From Zasmidium citrigriseum (Eukaryota; Ascomycota; Dothideomycetes; Mycosphaerellales; Mycosphaerellaceae), in contig NHNW01000008.1 in the NCBI GenBank assembly GCA_002786025.1, forward strand, positions 124,001 through 188,000: a DNA stretch of 64,000 nucleotides, given 5' to 3'. This document shows positions 31,587 through 42,975 of this stretch, in pieces. Made by a program: the position numbers and the translations under genes. The stretch's first letter is position 1; each line of letters opens with the position of its first letter. The notes beneath the pieces are model-generated. The model ran no database searches and was not told where the DNA came from. It was given only the letters and a program-made list of their open reading frames with translations.

Positions 31587-32303
31587 CCTCTCGGTCAAAG
31601 AAGCCTGGATGGCCTTCTCAATGGCCTTAATGTCCTCCCACTTGAACTTCTCTGATCCCTCTCTCGCCTCGATGTTGCTCATCACCATTTTGAGCTCTTC
31701 TTGATACGTCCATCTTTCGACTTGGACTGCAGAGCTCGGCGGGCCCCAGGCGAGCTCCATCGCACCCTCACCTACGCGCAAAGCGTACGTGAAGTGATGC
31801 GTGCCATAACCGCACCTCCCACTACCCGCAAGAGATGTGAAGTAGACGTGGATGTTGCGCAAGAAGCCGATATTCTCCGAGCCCACGACTCCCTTCAGCC
31901 AGGCCTTGCTGCGGCAACAGATTCGAGTACCGACCTCCGCAGTCGACGGTCTTGAAGGGAGATCGTACCGAAAGTCGATACTGAAGGCGCAGGTCTTGTA
32001 AAACAATGGCAGCATCTCCCGCCGCAGTTCATCAGCAATCGATCTTCTGTGAAACGGTCGCCATAGATTCTGCGCACCTTTGGAACACAAGACATACGGC
32101 ACACGACCTCGAGCAAGATTGTGCACCTCGCGAATCAAATCCTCCCTGGTAGTTCTGCCCTTCGTAACTGGGACTTCGCGGTAGAGGCAATTGCGAAGCT
32201 CGTCGGTGGTAGTGTTGCTGAAGTCGTCGAGGCACCAATAGCCATCAGACTGGATGTGACTCTTCGCCCATGGAGAGGCTGCCTTCTTGGATGCCATTGC
32301 CAT
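31584..32303 (-). CDS. Paralogue L: YW / SAP-like protein lacking the 2EXR core
   Basis: 239 residues in one open frame. YW is at 22-23, then a SAP-like unit (TTTDELRNCLYREV ending DLIREVHNLARG). After VPYVLCSKGAQNLWRPF it jumps to RRSIADELRREMLPLFYKTCAF, which corresponds to SRLLRQEALPMFYKTCHF of paralogue C. The second SAP-like unit and the FLDLPAELR core, about 90-100 residues, are therefore missing. The C-terminal helix KFKWEDIKAIEKAIQA is retained. A 51-base in-frame segment (32097-32047, GTATGT...CACAG) could be an intron at the junction; either way the core is absent. It may be a functional variant or a decaying copy. The 3' end lies in a duplicated segment. Confidence 0.65.
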   Translation of the reverse strand: MAMASKKAASPWAKSHIQSDGYWCLDDFSNTTTDELRNCLYREVPVTKGRTTREDLIREVHNLARGRVPYVLCSKGAQNLWRPFHRRSIADELRREMLPLFYKTCAFSIDFRYDLPSRPSTAEVGTRICCRSKAWLKGVVGSENIGFLRNIHVYFTSLAGSGRCGYGTHHFTYALRVGEGAMELAWGPPSSAVQVERWTYQEELKMVMSNIEAREGSEKFKWEDIKAIEKAIQASLTER

Positions 32304-32727
32304 GGCACGACAAGCGTGTCTGGGGAGGGGGCTTTTTGCGTTGCACGAACGAGTTGTGTGCCGGAAGATGAGCAGCGTTTGTCTTCACCTCGTGCGTCAA
32401 GCACTTGACGACAGCATCCATGGCTTTGCCGATGATCAGCCGGTAAAGGGGAAGGCATGAGGAATTGCTGTGAGATGGTCGGCTCGAAGGGAAGAGTGCA
32501 TTTTCATCTCTATGTGCTTCATCGCTCTTTGCCGCTGCAATGCCGCAAGCCTCAAAGCCCTGTGGCACATACACAAAATCAAGAACTTTTGATCTCCGGG
32601 CTAAATCATCATGAAGCACAATCCAAATCCATCTCCCACCGTGTCTTCCCATCAACATCCTCGCACTCCTAGAACCCAATATTATCAGAAACAACCCCTA
32701 CACAAAGTCAGCCCTCATCTCCCAAGA
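32304..32727. other. Intergenic region between L and M
   Basis: 424 bases with the promoter of L and the 3' flank of M. No gene was seen. Confidence 0.4.
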
Positions 32728-33666
32728 TCAACAACCACAGAGGAACAACTCACACTTATGAAAAGCACTCTCGGCCGCCTGCCGCAACTCCCCAACCTCC
32801 CCAACACTCAACCTCTTCAACCCCTCCCCCTCACAAATCCTGTTCAAATTCCTTAAAAGCATCTTCTCCAACCCCTCCCTCAACCGGTCCGTCTGTGCCG
32901 CGGACCAAGGATGTCGACCCATCCTCTTCACCCTCACATTGCAATTCTCACTCGCCGTCCCAACGGACAGGATACAAGTGACGATGGTAAACAAGGTCTC
33001 GCGTTTACTATTCCAGACCTGCTTGCTAGGACAGTATCCGATAGTGAATTGGACTTTGGAGAGTGGGTGAGCGAGGGATTTAAGGAAGAGTGATGTTTCG
33101 AGGCAGGGACGGAAGCGGGAGGCCTTTTGCTTGTTCCGGGAGTTGTTGGAGTCCATGTCGTAGCAGAAGAAGAGCTGGAATGTCGTGCAGGCGTAGAACA
33201 GCGGGAGGGCTTCCTTTCGGAGAAGTCGACAGGTTCGAGTCAGGGGTGGCTGGGTTGGGAAGTGCAGTTTGTCTGGGAACTCAGCCATGTAGAATTGGTA
33301 GACTCTTTCGCGGAGTTCTGGAGGGAGGTCTGTGAATCTTGGGAAGGTTTGTTCTTCGTCTGCTGCTTGGAGGACGGCTACGCAGGTCTTTCTGTCGGGG
33401 AAGGGACTCTCGGTTTCTGTCTCTGGCAGCTGAAGGCCTCGATCACGGATGAATTGCTGGAGCTCTTCGATGGCGATATTTTCGCTTTCGTAGGGCAGGA
33501 GTCCGCGGTATGTCAGTTGTTGTTTCTGGACAAGCTGGCTTTTGTTGTCGTATCGGGATGCTTCGCGGCCCTGTTCTTTTACGAGTACCAGCAGGTCCTG
33601 CTTCAGAATATTGCTGCACTTGCTGAGTTTCCAGTACTCGTCGTACTGGTGGCTGTTTGATAACAT
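32728..33666 (-). CDS. Paralogue M: YW / SAP-like / 2EXR-type protein
   Basis: An intronless 312-residue frame. YW at 11-12; LKQDLLVLVKEQGRE and LVQKQQLTYRGLLPY mark the first helical unit; IAIEELQQFIRDRGLQ followed by CVAVLQAADEE the second. The core is RFTDLPPELRERVYQFYMAEF, then QPPLTRTCRLLRKEALPLFY. The C-terminal third differs from the array (IVTCILSVGTAS, then LREGLEKMLLRNLNRICEGEG) but ends in the usual helix (LSVGEVGELRQAAESAF). The last eight residues (CELFLCGC) follow a GTGAGT sequence in the gene, so the true 3' end may be spliced differently. It shows all family parts, 16 kb away from the main array on the same strand. Confidence 0.75.
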   Translation of the reverse strand: MLSNSHQYDEYWKLSKCSNILKQDLLVLVKEQGREASRYDNKSQLVQKQQLTYRGLLPYESENIAIEELQQFIRDRGLQLPETETESPFPDRKTCVAVLQAADEEQTFPRFTDLPPELRERVYQFYMAEFPDKLHFPTQPPLTRTCRLLRKEALPLFYACTTFQLFFCYDMDSNNSRNKQKASRFRPCLETSLFLKSLAHPLSKVQFTIGYCPSKQVWNSKRETLFTIVTCILSVGTASENCNVRVKRMGRHPWSAAQTDRLREGLEKMLLRNLNRICEGEGLKRLSVGEVGELRQAAESAFHKCELFLCGC

Positions 33667-34518
33667 GTTGGCGGATGGTCGATTAGTTGAAAGTCGTAGT
33701 CAGTGGAGTGTTGATGGAAAAGAGTTGATGGTACTAAGAGTCAGTCGTTGGATATAATGTGTTGGTGGAAGCTTCCGTTCATTACTGCTATCGTCAGATG
33801 CGCTAACAGTTAGGCTTGATTCCTCGTCATATGAAGGTTGTTTGCTATGGCTCAATGTTGACTTCATCATGCTCTTTCACCTTACCTCGATTTCATCAGT
33901 TGCGTTGTGTTGAGCAAAGTTAGTCCAATGTCTTTCAACAATGCCAATTCACGCGAATCCCTGCTTCCAGCTTCAATGAACTTGCTTACCAACTTATTTC
34001 GACCGCTCTTTAGCCCCAGGCACATAGAGCGAGGTATACCAGACTCATATTAGCCATGTTTACGAGAATATCTTCGCCAATCACTATGCACTCGGTCTCA
34101 TCAACCACGAGAGTCCGTCAGTGGGTTGCGAGCATGTCCAGCGTAGTCTCTCAACTCAACTGCTTCCGCCCGATATCGACCGTGGTAAACGCTGCAATAT
34201 TGTCCGGCTCCTGCCCACTCTCAGGGCCGCTATCGTCTATCAAGAGCAGATCGCATTTGGTATTGAGGGGAAAGAAAGGTAGAACACCTGAACAAGTTGC
34301 TCTCGACATTGCTGAAGTAGTTTTTAGATACATATTCTGGCGGAGCTTCAAACTTGAATTGTGAGTTGTGGATGTGGATGAAAGAAGAGACGACTCTGAC
34401 GACGTGAAGTCTCCAACATCTGCGGCCCGTGCGCTGGCCCGAGCTTTGGCGCGACTCATGAACCCAAATCAACGCCAACTCTCCCTCGACCATCAAACAA
34501 ATCCAAGCAGTCCTCAAC
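33667..34518. other. Divergent intergenic region, about 850 bases
   Basis: Lies between paralogue M (minus) and the SMN gene (plus), so it holds both promoters. It has AT-rich patches, and the short frames in it have no recognisable product. Confidence 0.4.
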
Positions 34519-35165
34519 ATGGCCGCCGCAATCGAGCGAGAGCTGACACACGACGAGCTCTGGGATGACTCCGCGCTGGTCGCATCCTGGGACGAAGCTC
34601 TCGAAGAATACAACGTCAGCAATTTCCCACCTCGAATCGCGAATAGACAGAGACTAACTTGTCGCAGAAATACCATTCCCTGGCCGCTCGAGGCGAGAAA
34701 GTGCCAGAAGTCAAGATACCGCCGAAGAAGCAACCCCTACAGTCCAAAGCCGCTGCCTACCTGAATGGAGCCTCTGCATCGCAACCTGCCAAAGCCAAGC
34801 CAGAGCCGCCAGCGAATCCCGCCCTTGGCAACTTCATTAACCCAGCTCCGACGTTCATAGGTCCCGCCGCGCCGCCCAAGGAGCAACCCGGGTCTTCAAC
34901 TACAGCAGCGGCGTCCGCCAGTCTCTTGAGTATGCCAGCCGCATTACTTGCAGCCAGTGAGTTGCTACACGATTCTAAAGCCACGAAACATGCTCATGTT
35001 CTTCCAGCATCTCAAGATGATAATCTCAGGAGTATGATGCTGTCGTGGTACTACGCTGGCTACCATACGGGTCTCTACGAAGGCCAACAGAAGGTCTTGG
35101 CGCAATGGCAGGAGACGCTGCAGCAAGAACAGCAGCAAGAGGGAGCAGAGCAGGGAGAGGGGTGA
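34519..35165 (+). CDS. SMN1: Survival motor neuron (SMN) orthologue
   Basis: Three exons, 34519-34614, 34668-34956 and 35008-35165, encode about 180 residues. Exon 1 ends in the Gemin2-binding helix typical of SMN: LTHDELWDDSALVASWDEALEEY, continuing KYHSLAA across the first intron. The middle is Pro/Ala-rich, with no Tudor domain, as in fission yeast Smn1. The C terminus carries the YG box, LRSMMLSWYYAGYHTGLYEG, that drives SMN self-association. The second intron (51 bases, GTGAGT...TTCCAG) is a multiple of three, so the unspliced frame is also open; splicing removes ELLHDSKATKHAHVLPA. The protein would assemble Sm rings on spliceosomal snRNAs. The first donor is GTCAGC, weaker than usual. 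Confidence 0.88.
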
Positions 35166-35622
35166 AAGTCGCACTCGATTTCGCTGTCTTCAACGTAACA
35201 CGCATTACCGCCTGGGTCAGCAACTTCGCAAAGGCCTTTTCGATCCCAGCAAACGCCGATCCGCATTGAGAGCGGTGCCCAGCATCAAGTGGGAGTTCGT
35301 AAGTACATGAAGACCGTCAAGTGATCAGAATGGCCTGTACTTACGTCTGTCCGAAGACTCCACTACCTGTCCGACCACAACAACCCGAGATGGCATCCAT
35401 ATCCATCTTTACACAAGCTACCAGTGCACTCAGTCGTCTTGAGAGTGGACAGTGAGAGCTCAAGAGTCTGCTGTGAAATGGTATCGTATGCATTGCTAAC
35501 CTGCCCATATATCATATCCAAAACTCATCATCGCTCATCGGACTGGTGATCCGTTACCAAAGAAAACGCTATATCTTTTCCGGATGCCGCTGTAACTGTA
35601 TCATAGAACTTTCGAAACCTCT
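35166..35622. other. Convergent 3' ends of SMN1 and GDH
   Basis: 457 bases between two converging genes; 3' UTRs are expected, with AT-rich motifs (CATATATCATATCC near 35504). No gene was seen. Confidence 0.4.
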
Positions 35623-38155
<2,533 letters not shown>

Positions 38156-39409
38156 CTACTCTTCGGCTGCGTCCATCTGGTCTGTCTGCTCGAACTCTCG
38201 GAGGAAAGATTCCACCTCGTTAGGTCCGCTGACTGCCCACACTCCTCCTCCTTTCCCGAACCCTCGCACGCCCGTTGTCTTGCCGACCAAGTTGCGCCCG
38301 ACTTTTCCTGGTCCTATGCCGACCCATCTTTTGACTTTCTCTTCCTCGTGCAGGTATACAATACTGTCGTGCCAGAGCACCGTCTCGACACACTGGCGGG
38401 CGAGCAGGTCTTTCAGCTGCTGCTGAGAAGTAAAGGGTCGGGCGGAGACATTGCTGATGCAGGGCATGATACCTGGCCACATGATGATGTCCTCGTTCTT
38501 TGCGGTGGGCGAGGGCTGGTCGAGCATCTTCTTCATGAGGTCGGCGGCCGGTTGCATGAGGGGGCTGTGGAAGGGTGAATCGCTCTTAAGCCTCACTGCC
38601 CGAGGATCGTGGCCGGCGAACTGTCGGAGATGCGTGAGGAGCTCGTTGATGCGCTTGATACCTCCAGATAACACGATCTGGTTCTTGCTGTTGACGTTGG
38701 CAATGAGCACTTGCTGTACAGGAGGTAGGTCGTGGTCGGATCCCGAATCCGACTTGGTGCCTTCAGAGTTGTGTCCCAGGAAGGAGTGTATAGCTTCGAC
38801 CATTGATTGGAGGTGATCTGCCTCGCATACCAGTGCAATCATCCCAACCTCCTCATTCGCCTCTTTCGAGCACCGTGCCATGACCTCACCTCTTCTCCGT
38901 ACGAGCTTCAGTGCATCCGCCTCGCGTAGATATCCACCCGCCACAAGAGCAGCAAACTCTCCCAGCGAGTGACCCAATGTGATGTCTATCCTGTCCTTCA
39001 GCTTGAAGCCAAACTCTTGCTCCAGCACCCGCAATATAATGATACTCGTGGCCATAATCGCCGGCTGTGCATTCTCTGTAGCCGTGAGCTTGCTATTGGG
39101 ACCTTCTGCAATGACCTTCGACAGGTTGACCTTCAGCGTCTCGTCGATCTGATCCAGCATTGGCTTCACGGTCTTGGGGAAGGCTTCCAGCCAGTCGGTA
39201 GTCATCCCAACGCGTTGAACACCTTGGCCAGGAAAGAAGATGGCTGTCTTTGGATGTTTCTTTGGCGGGTCTGTACTCGTTGCTAGACATCGTGACTGCG
39301 AGGTTGCGTAGACAGTAGGACGTATTGAGGCGGGTAATGATAACAGCGATTTGAATGGCGTGGATTTGGGTGCAAGAAGCTTGGAAGTAGAGGGTGAAAG
39401 GTGCGCCAT
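38156..39409 (-). CDS. MCT1: Mitochondrial malonyl-CoA:ACP transacylase
   Basis: An intronless 417-residue protein. The first 45 residues are rich in Ser, Arg and Lys and lack acidic residues, fitting a mitochondrial presequence. The acyltransferase domain begins with IFFPGQGVQRVGM (59-69), has TENAQPAIMA and the nucleophile elbow GHSLGEFAAL with Ser148, and the later active-site segment SPFHSPLMQPAADLM, whose His completes the dyad. RRRGEVMARC carries the Arg that binds the malonyl carboxylate. It loads malonyl groups onto the mitochondrial acyl carrier protein for type II fatty-acid synthesis, the source of lipoate precursors. The C terminus ends with an acidic tail. No introns or irregularities. 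Confidence 0.93.
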   Translation of the reverse strand: MAHLSPSTSKLLAPKSTPFKSLLSLPASIRPTVYATSQSRCLATSTDPPKKHPKTAIFFPGQGVQRVGMTTDWLEAFPKTVKPMLDQIDETLKVNLSKVIAEGPNSKLTATENAQPAIMATSIIILRVLEQEFGFKLKDRIDITLGHSLGEFAALVAGGYLREADALKLVRRRGEVMARCSKEANEEVGMIALVCEADHLQSMVEAIHSFLGHNSEGTKSDSGSDHDLPPVQQVLIANVNSKNQIVLSGGIKRINELLTHLRQFAGHDPRAVRLKSDSPFHSPLMQPAADLMKKMLDQPSPTAKNEDIIMWPGIMPCISNVSARPFTSQQQLKDLLARQCVETVLWHDSIVYLHEEEKVKRWVGIGPGKVGRNLVGKTTGVRGFGKGGGVWAVSGPNEVESFLREFEQTDQMDAAEE

Positions 39410-41017
39410 TCTGTTAGCTGGCCAGTAGATCAGGACCTAGGAATTCGATGCGGTATATTGGGAGAGGAAAGGGAGTTGTTGATGACAGACAGAGACGGGA
39501 GAGAACGGCTGGCTTCGGCTTCACTTGGCTCCCCTCACGAGCCTCATCGCGGGCCGTGGGCTGGTCATAGCTCCTGCCACAACAACTTCCCCATCCATCT
39601 TCCATCTTTCATCAACATTCTACGCCTTTTGACCCCACCTGGACGCACTTCAACGCATGCAATCCAGTCATCTTGCTGCCAGACTACCGAATCGCTCCCA
39701 GCTCCAATCCATGACACGACGAACTCGAGCCGGAAAAGGTCATCCGGCCATCTCAGTGTTTAAGGCCATGTTCACAGACATTTTTACCTCAAACAGAGAG
39801 CAGGCGGTAGTTCCAGGAACCACGTAGGCATTGAAGCGTTTACTATCGGATGATGAAAGTCACACGTCGATCTTCTTGGTCAATTTTACCCGGTTTCACA
39901 GGCAACTTGGCAGCAGTGGCTACGGTAGGGATGATTGGAACAAGTTGCGAGCCCTTCGACGCCGTCGTTTCCGAATATCGTCTTCGACGAGCTCACGATC
40001 AAAGGCCGCCTCTCCGCTGAAGAAGAAAACTTGAACCCCGCAAGATGATATGTAATGCAGTCCTGTTGGTGAACAAGGCGCCGGGAGGAGGGATGAACTC
40101 GCTTCCAAGGCCGGCATGGGGTTGAGCACAATCTTTACGCATGCCATCTAACGACAGATGCTTACCGAGAAATTGAGCAGTCTACGCAGACGGAACCGAT
40201 GGCCTTATCAGAATAATACTGCAGCAGCGCGTCGACGGCATCCGAAGTTGATCAAAACGACAAAGGTAAAGATCCATGAGAACTTACTCCTGGCGTGCTT
40301 GGGCCTGACAGCTTAGACTCGGTGCGGTCTTTTGGCAGGGCTGAAAGAGGCTGGATTGGCCGGCAAATGGTGATCAAACTCTGTATACAAGATTCGCCAA
40401 TCTTTGGACGCCGGCTTTCCTGAGATTGGCTTCTGCTGATCGATCTCCAGGAATCCCACTTGCATGAACACAGATTTGGGATCTCATAACGTGCTGGACG
40501 GTGTTGGTCGTGGAGTAGCCAACGAGATCTTTCTGCTGGATACAGCTACGGCCGCACCGCCTCAGATCTGGCACCTTTCCCCAAACAGCCAATGCTACTA
40601 CACGCCAAGGAACGGAACCATCATTGTACCTGTTCGTCACCGGATGCGCGTCATCGAGCATCCTTGTACGGCCGTCAAGAAACACATTCGCCTCAGCTGC
40701 TGAACTTGATTGATTCCGCGGCCAGGCTGATAATATCGGATCAATCCTGGCTTGACCGAAAGTAGCATCTTTTGAGAACGTTCAATACAACCTACGAAAG
40801 TGGCATCATGGACGGGGCTTTCTTGCCGTTCGGCTCACGAATATGCTGGTCGCCGGCTGCTGTGGGACAGAAGAAAGGCGTGTACATATAGGGCGGCCTC
40901 TCCCAGCGCCTTCCACCAGCATCTAAATCAGCACCACCAACCGATAAGCCAGCCCGACAACTGCATCAAAGCGGAAAGACTCCAGCTACCTCAAAATTTT
41001 GTCGAAGATCGATCAAA
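39410..41017. other. Long intergenic region, about 1.6 kb
   Basis: A divergent region between MCT1 (minus) and the secreted gene at 41018 (plus). Small frames (for example 39401-39763 and 40464-40703, plus strand) have no recognisable content. No gene is supported. The last 150 bases, with CACCAACCGATAAGCC, are the probable leader of the secreted gene. Confidence 0.4.
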
Positions 41018-41709
41018 ATGCTTGCCAACACTCTCACCAAGACCGCCCTTCTGATGGCAGCCTGCCTCCAGTCCGCGACATCGTCTCCAACCCTGGCAGC
41101 TCGCCAGTCCACTTCTCCCTTCATCATCGAGCCCTTCCTCCAGTTCAAGACCAGCCTCGGCGTCCAGCTCCCGACCTCCGATATCCGCTCAGCGTTTGGT
41201 CGATTCCAACAGGTGAATACGACCAACTTCAGCGGCGCTATCTCTGGCACAATCCCGCTCCTCGAACTACAAGTCACCTATGCTGGCAACACTAGTAGCT
41301 TCCTCGATCAGCAAAGCGTACGTCACCCAACCCTAACCCTCTCCTGTACCATCAACTGAACAGTCTTCCAACCCAACAGTTCGGCACCCTCTTCGGCATC
41401 TTCAACACGACCGACGGCGTTCCCCTCTCCATGTCCGCCTCCGGTCCCACCCAACCCATTGGCACCGCCCAACAAGCTGGCGTCAAAGTCGTCGGTTTCG
41501 CTACGATCCAGACCAAGGACCCGAAGTACGCTTACTTGAATGAGATGTCTTTCCTGGCGGAGGTCTGTGGTGGGCAGTCGGGCTCGGGTCTGCAAGGTAC
41601 AGGCACGCTATACAGCGTGAACTCGACACAGCAGTGCTCTTTGCCTGGCATGGGTGGAAGTATGGGCGGTGGGATGAACACGAGCTGTACGACTACGGCT
41701 GCTGCTTGA
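41018..41709 (+). CDS. Secreted DUF3237-like protein
   Basis: Two exons, 41018-41317 and 41380-41709, separated by a 62-base phase-0 intron, give 209 residues. Residues 1-23 are a signal peptide (LMAACLQSATSSP), followed by a possible Kex-type or signal-peptidase site near LAARQ. The body begins FIIEPFLQFKTSLGVQL, then VTYAGNTSSFLDQQS, FGIFNTTDGVPLSMSASGP and FATIQTKDPKYAYLNEMSFLAEV. The order LEP-type start, TDDG-type turn and D-P-K-Y-A-Y-L-N resembles DUF3237 β-barrel proteins, where D-P-x-Y-A-W-L-N is characteristic. The tail is Gly/Met-rich (MGGSMGGGMN) with a Cys pair. It is probably extracellular; the substrate is unknown. Confidence 0.75.
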
Positions 41710-42033
41710 AGCTCAAGACATGCGCTTGAATCGAAACGACGGAAGATCGCTGATTCCTTGCAGAGGTTGTGTTGTAAGTCTTGAAGTTTGAGTATAATGA
41801 TAGAGTGTCAATGCTAGCAAAGACTATATGCGGAATCATGCTATCCAAGCAACTTCAATGCCGTGGTCCATGCTGGGAAGCGAGTGGGCTCCTCGCGCAA
41901 AGTCATTCACTCCACGCACGTGAATTCGAGCGGCACTACCCGTTGCTTGCGCCGCGCTAACCACTTGACTTTCCGACCAAAGCTACGCTTGTCCCGCTCA
42001 CCTCGACACTACATTTGACCAATTTAAGACAAG
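41710..42033. other. Intergenic region, 324 bases
   Basis: 3' flank of the secreted gene and promoter of gene R. It contains TTGTCCCGCTCACCTCG near 41989, loosely like the TCCCGCTC block of the A/B promoter segment. No gene was seen. Confidence 0.35.
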
Positions 42034-42907
42034 ATGGCAGAACACTCGAGGCTGCGAGACGACGTGAGTACTTCTTGGGCCAAATATAAACAGCATAGAC
42101 TGACATTCCGCAAGCACAATTCCAGCGCCCCATTCCTGCCGGCTGAGGTTGAGTGTACGCCCAAAGACGTAAGAAATCCTGACCACGCTATGAAAGACCT
42201 TTACTGAAGAGTCGCAGTACGATCTCGAGATGCAGGACATCACATCCAAGTTCGCACACATCTACCCCGATGCACTTGAGGCTGAAAAACACAGCCAATG
42301 CCATCTCTTTCGCCTCCCTCCGGAGCTCCGTCTCCTCATCTACGACGAAGTTCTAGCATCTGTAAACTTTATCCGGCAGGGCGAGTCCATCTCGATCCCC
42401 ACGCCTCCACTCCTCGACACATGTCGCTTCCTCCGGCAGGACTTCGCGCCAGTATACTGCCATCATATCTCCATGCTCTCGGTCGACAAACTAGTCTCGG
42501 CGGCAGAGAAGCTGGAGCAGACAAGGCGTGGCCTGCAAGACCTGAGTTGGAGCCCTCATACTCAAAGGCGTGGCGACTGGGACTTTGTATTGCACGATGA
42601 GGCCATTCGCCTTGGAGAGGAGTTTATTAAGTTCAACAAGCCTGTTCGTCGGGAGCTTCAAAAGCTGAAGGCGAGATTGGGTCGGGATGTTCAGAGTAAA
42701 GACGCACAGGCAAAGTTTACGGCGGCGAAGGGAGGTTTTCCAGGATTTGCTTTGAGAGTGTGGACGAGAGAGGCTGGTTGGTCGGGAAGAGATAGGCGGC
42801 GTAGGATGGGGCTTCGGACGGCTGTTCTTGACAGACCATGGTACCTTAGGAAGAATTTCTCATTCTTTCATTGTCTCATAAAGATGCTGACTTCGTGTCT
42901 GCCTTGA
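42034..42907 (+). CDS. Gene R: distant 2EXR/F-box-like protein
   Basis: Three phase-0 exons are inferred: 42034-42063 (MAEHSRLRDD), 42115-42168 (HNSSAPFLPAEVECTPKD) and 42218-42907, giving 257 residues. The core is HLFRLPPELRLLIYDEVLASV, followed by PPLLDTCRFLRQDFAPVY, the same elements as the core of paralogues A-E (LDLPAELRCRVY ... PPxTRxSRLLRxExLPLFY). It lacks the YW start and the SAP-like units. The following LVSAAEKLEQTRRGLQDLSW and the Lys/Arg-rich LQKLKARLGRDVQSKDAQAKF are probably helical. The first two tiny exons are supported by GT-AG ends and frame only, so the N terminus is less sure than the main exon. The last 30 residues (WYLRKNFSFFHCLIK) are of doubtful authenticity and may be intronic. 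Confidence 0.6.
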
Positions 42908-42975
42908 GTCCGTAGTCCGCAAACGCCTCCCCCAAGCCATGTTCCATCGAATCACTGAAGTATCTTCGTTCAGCA

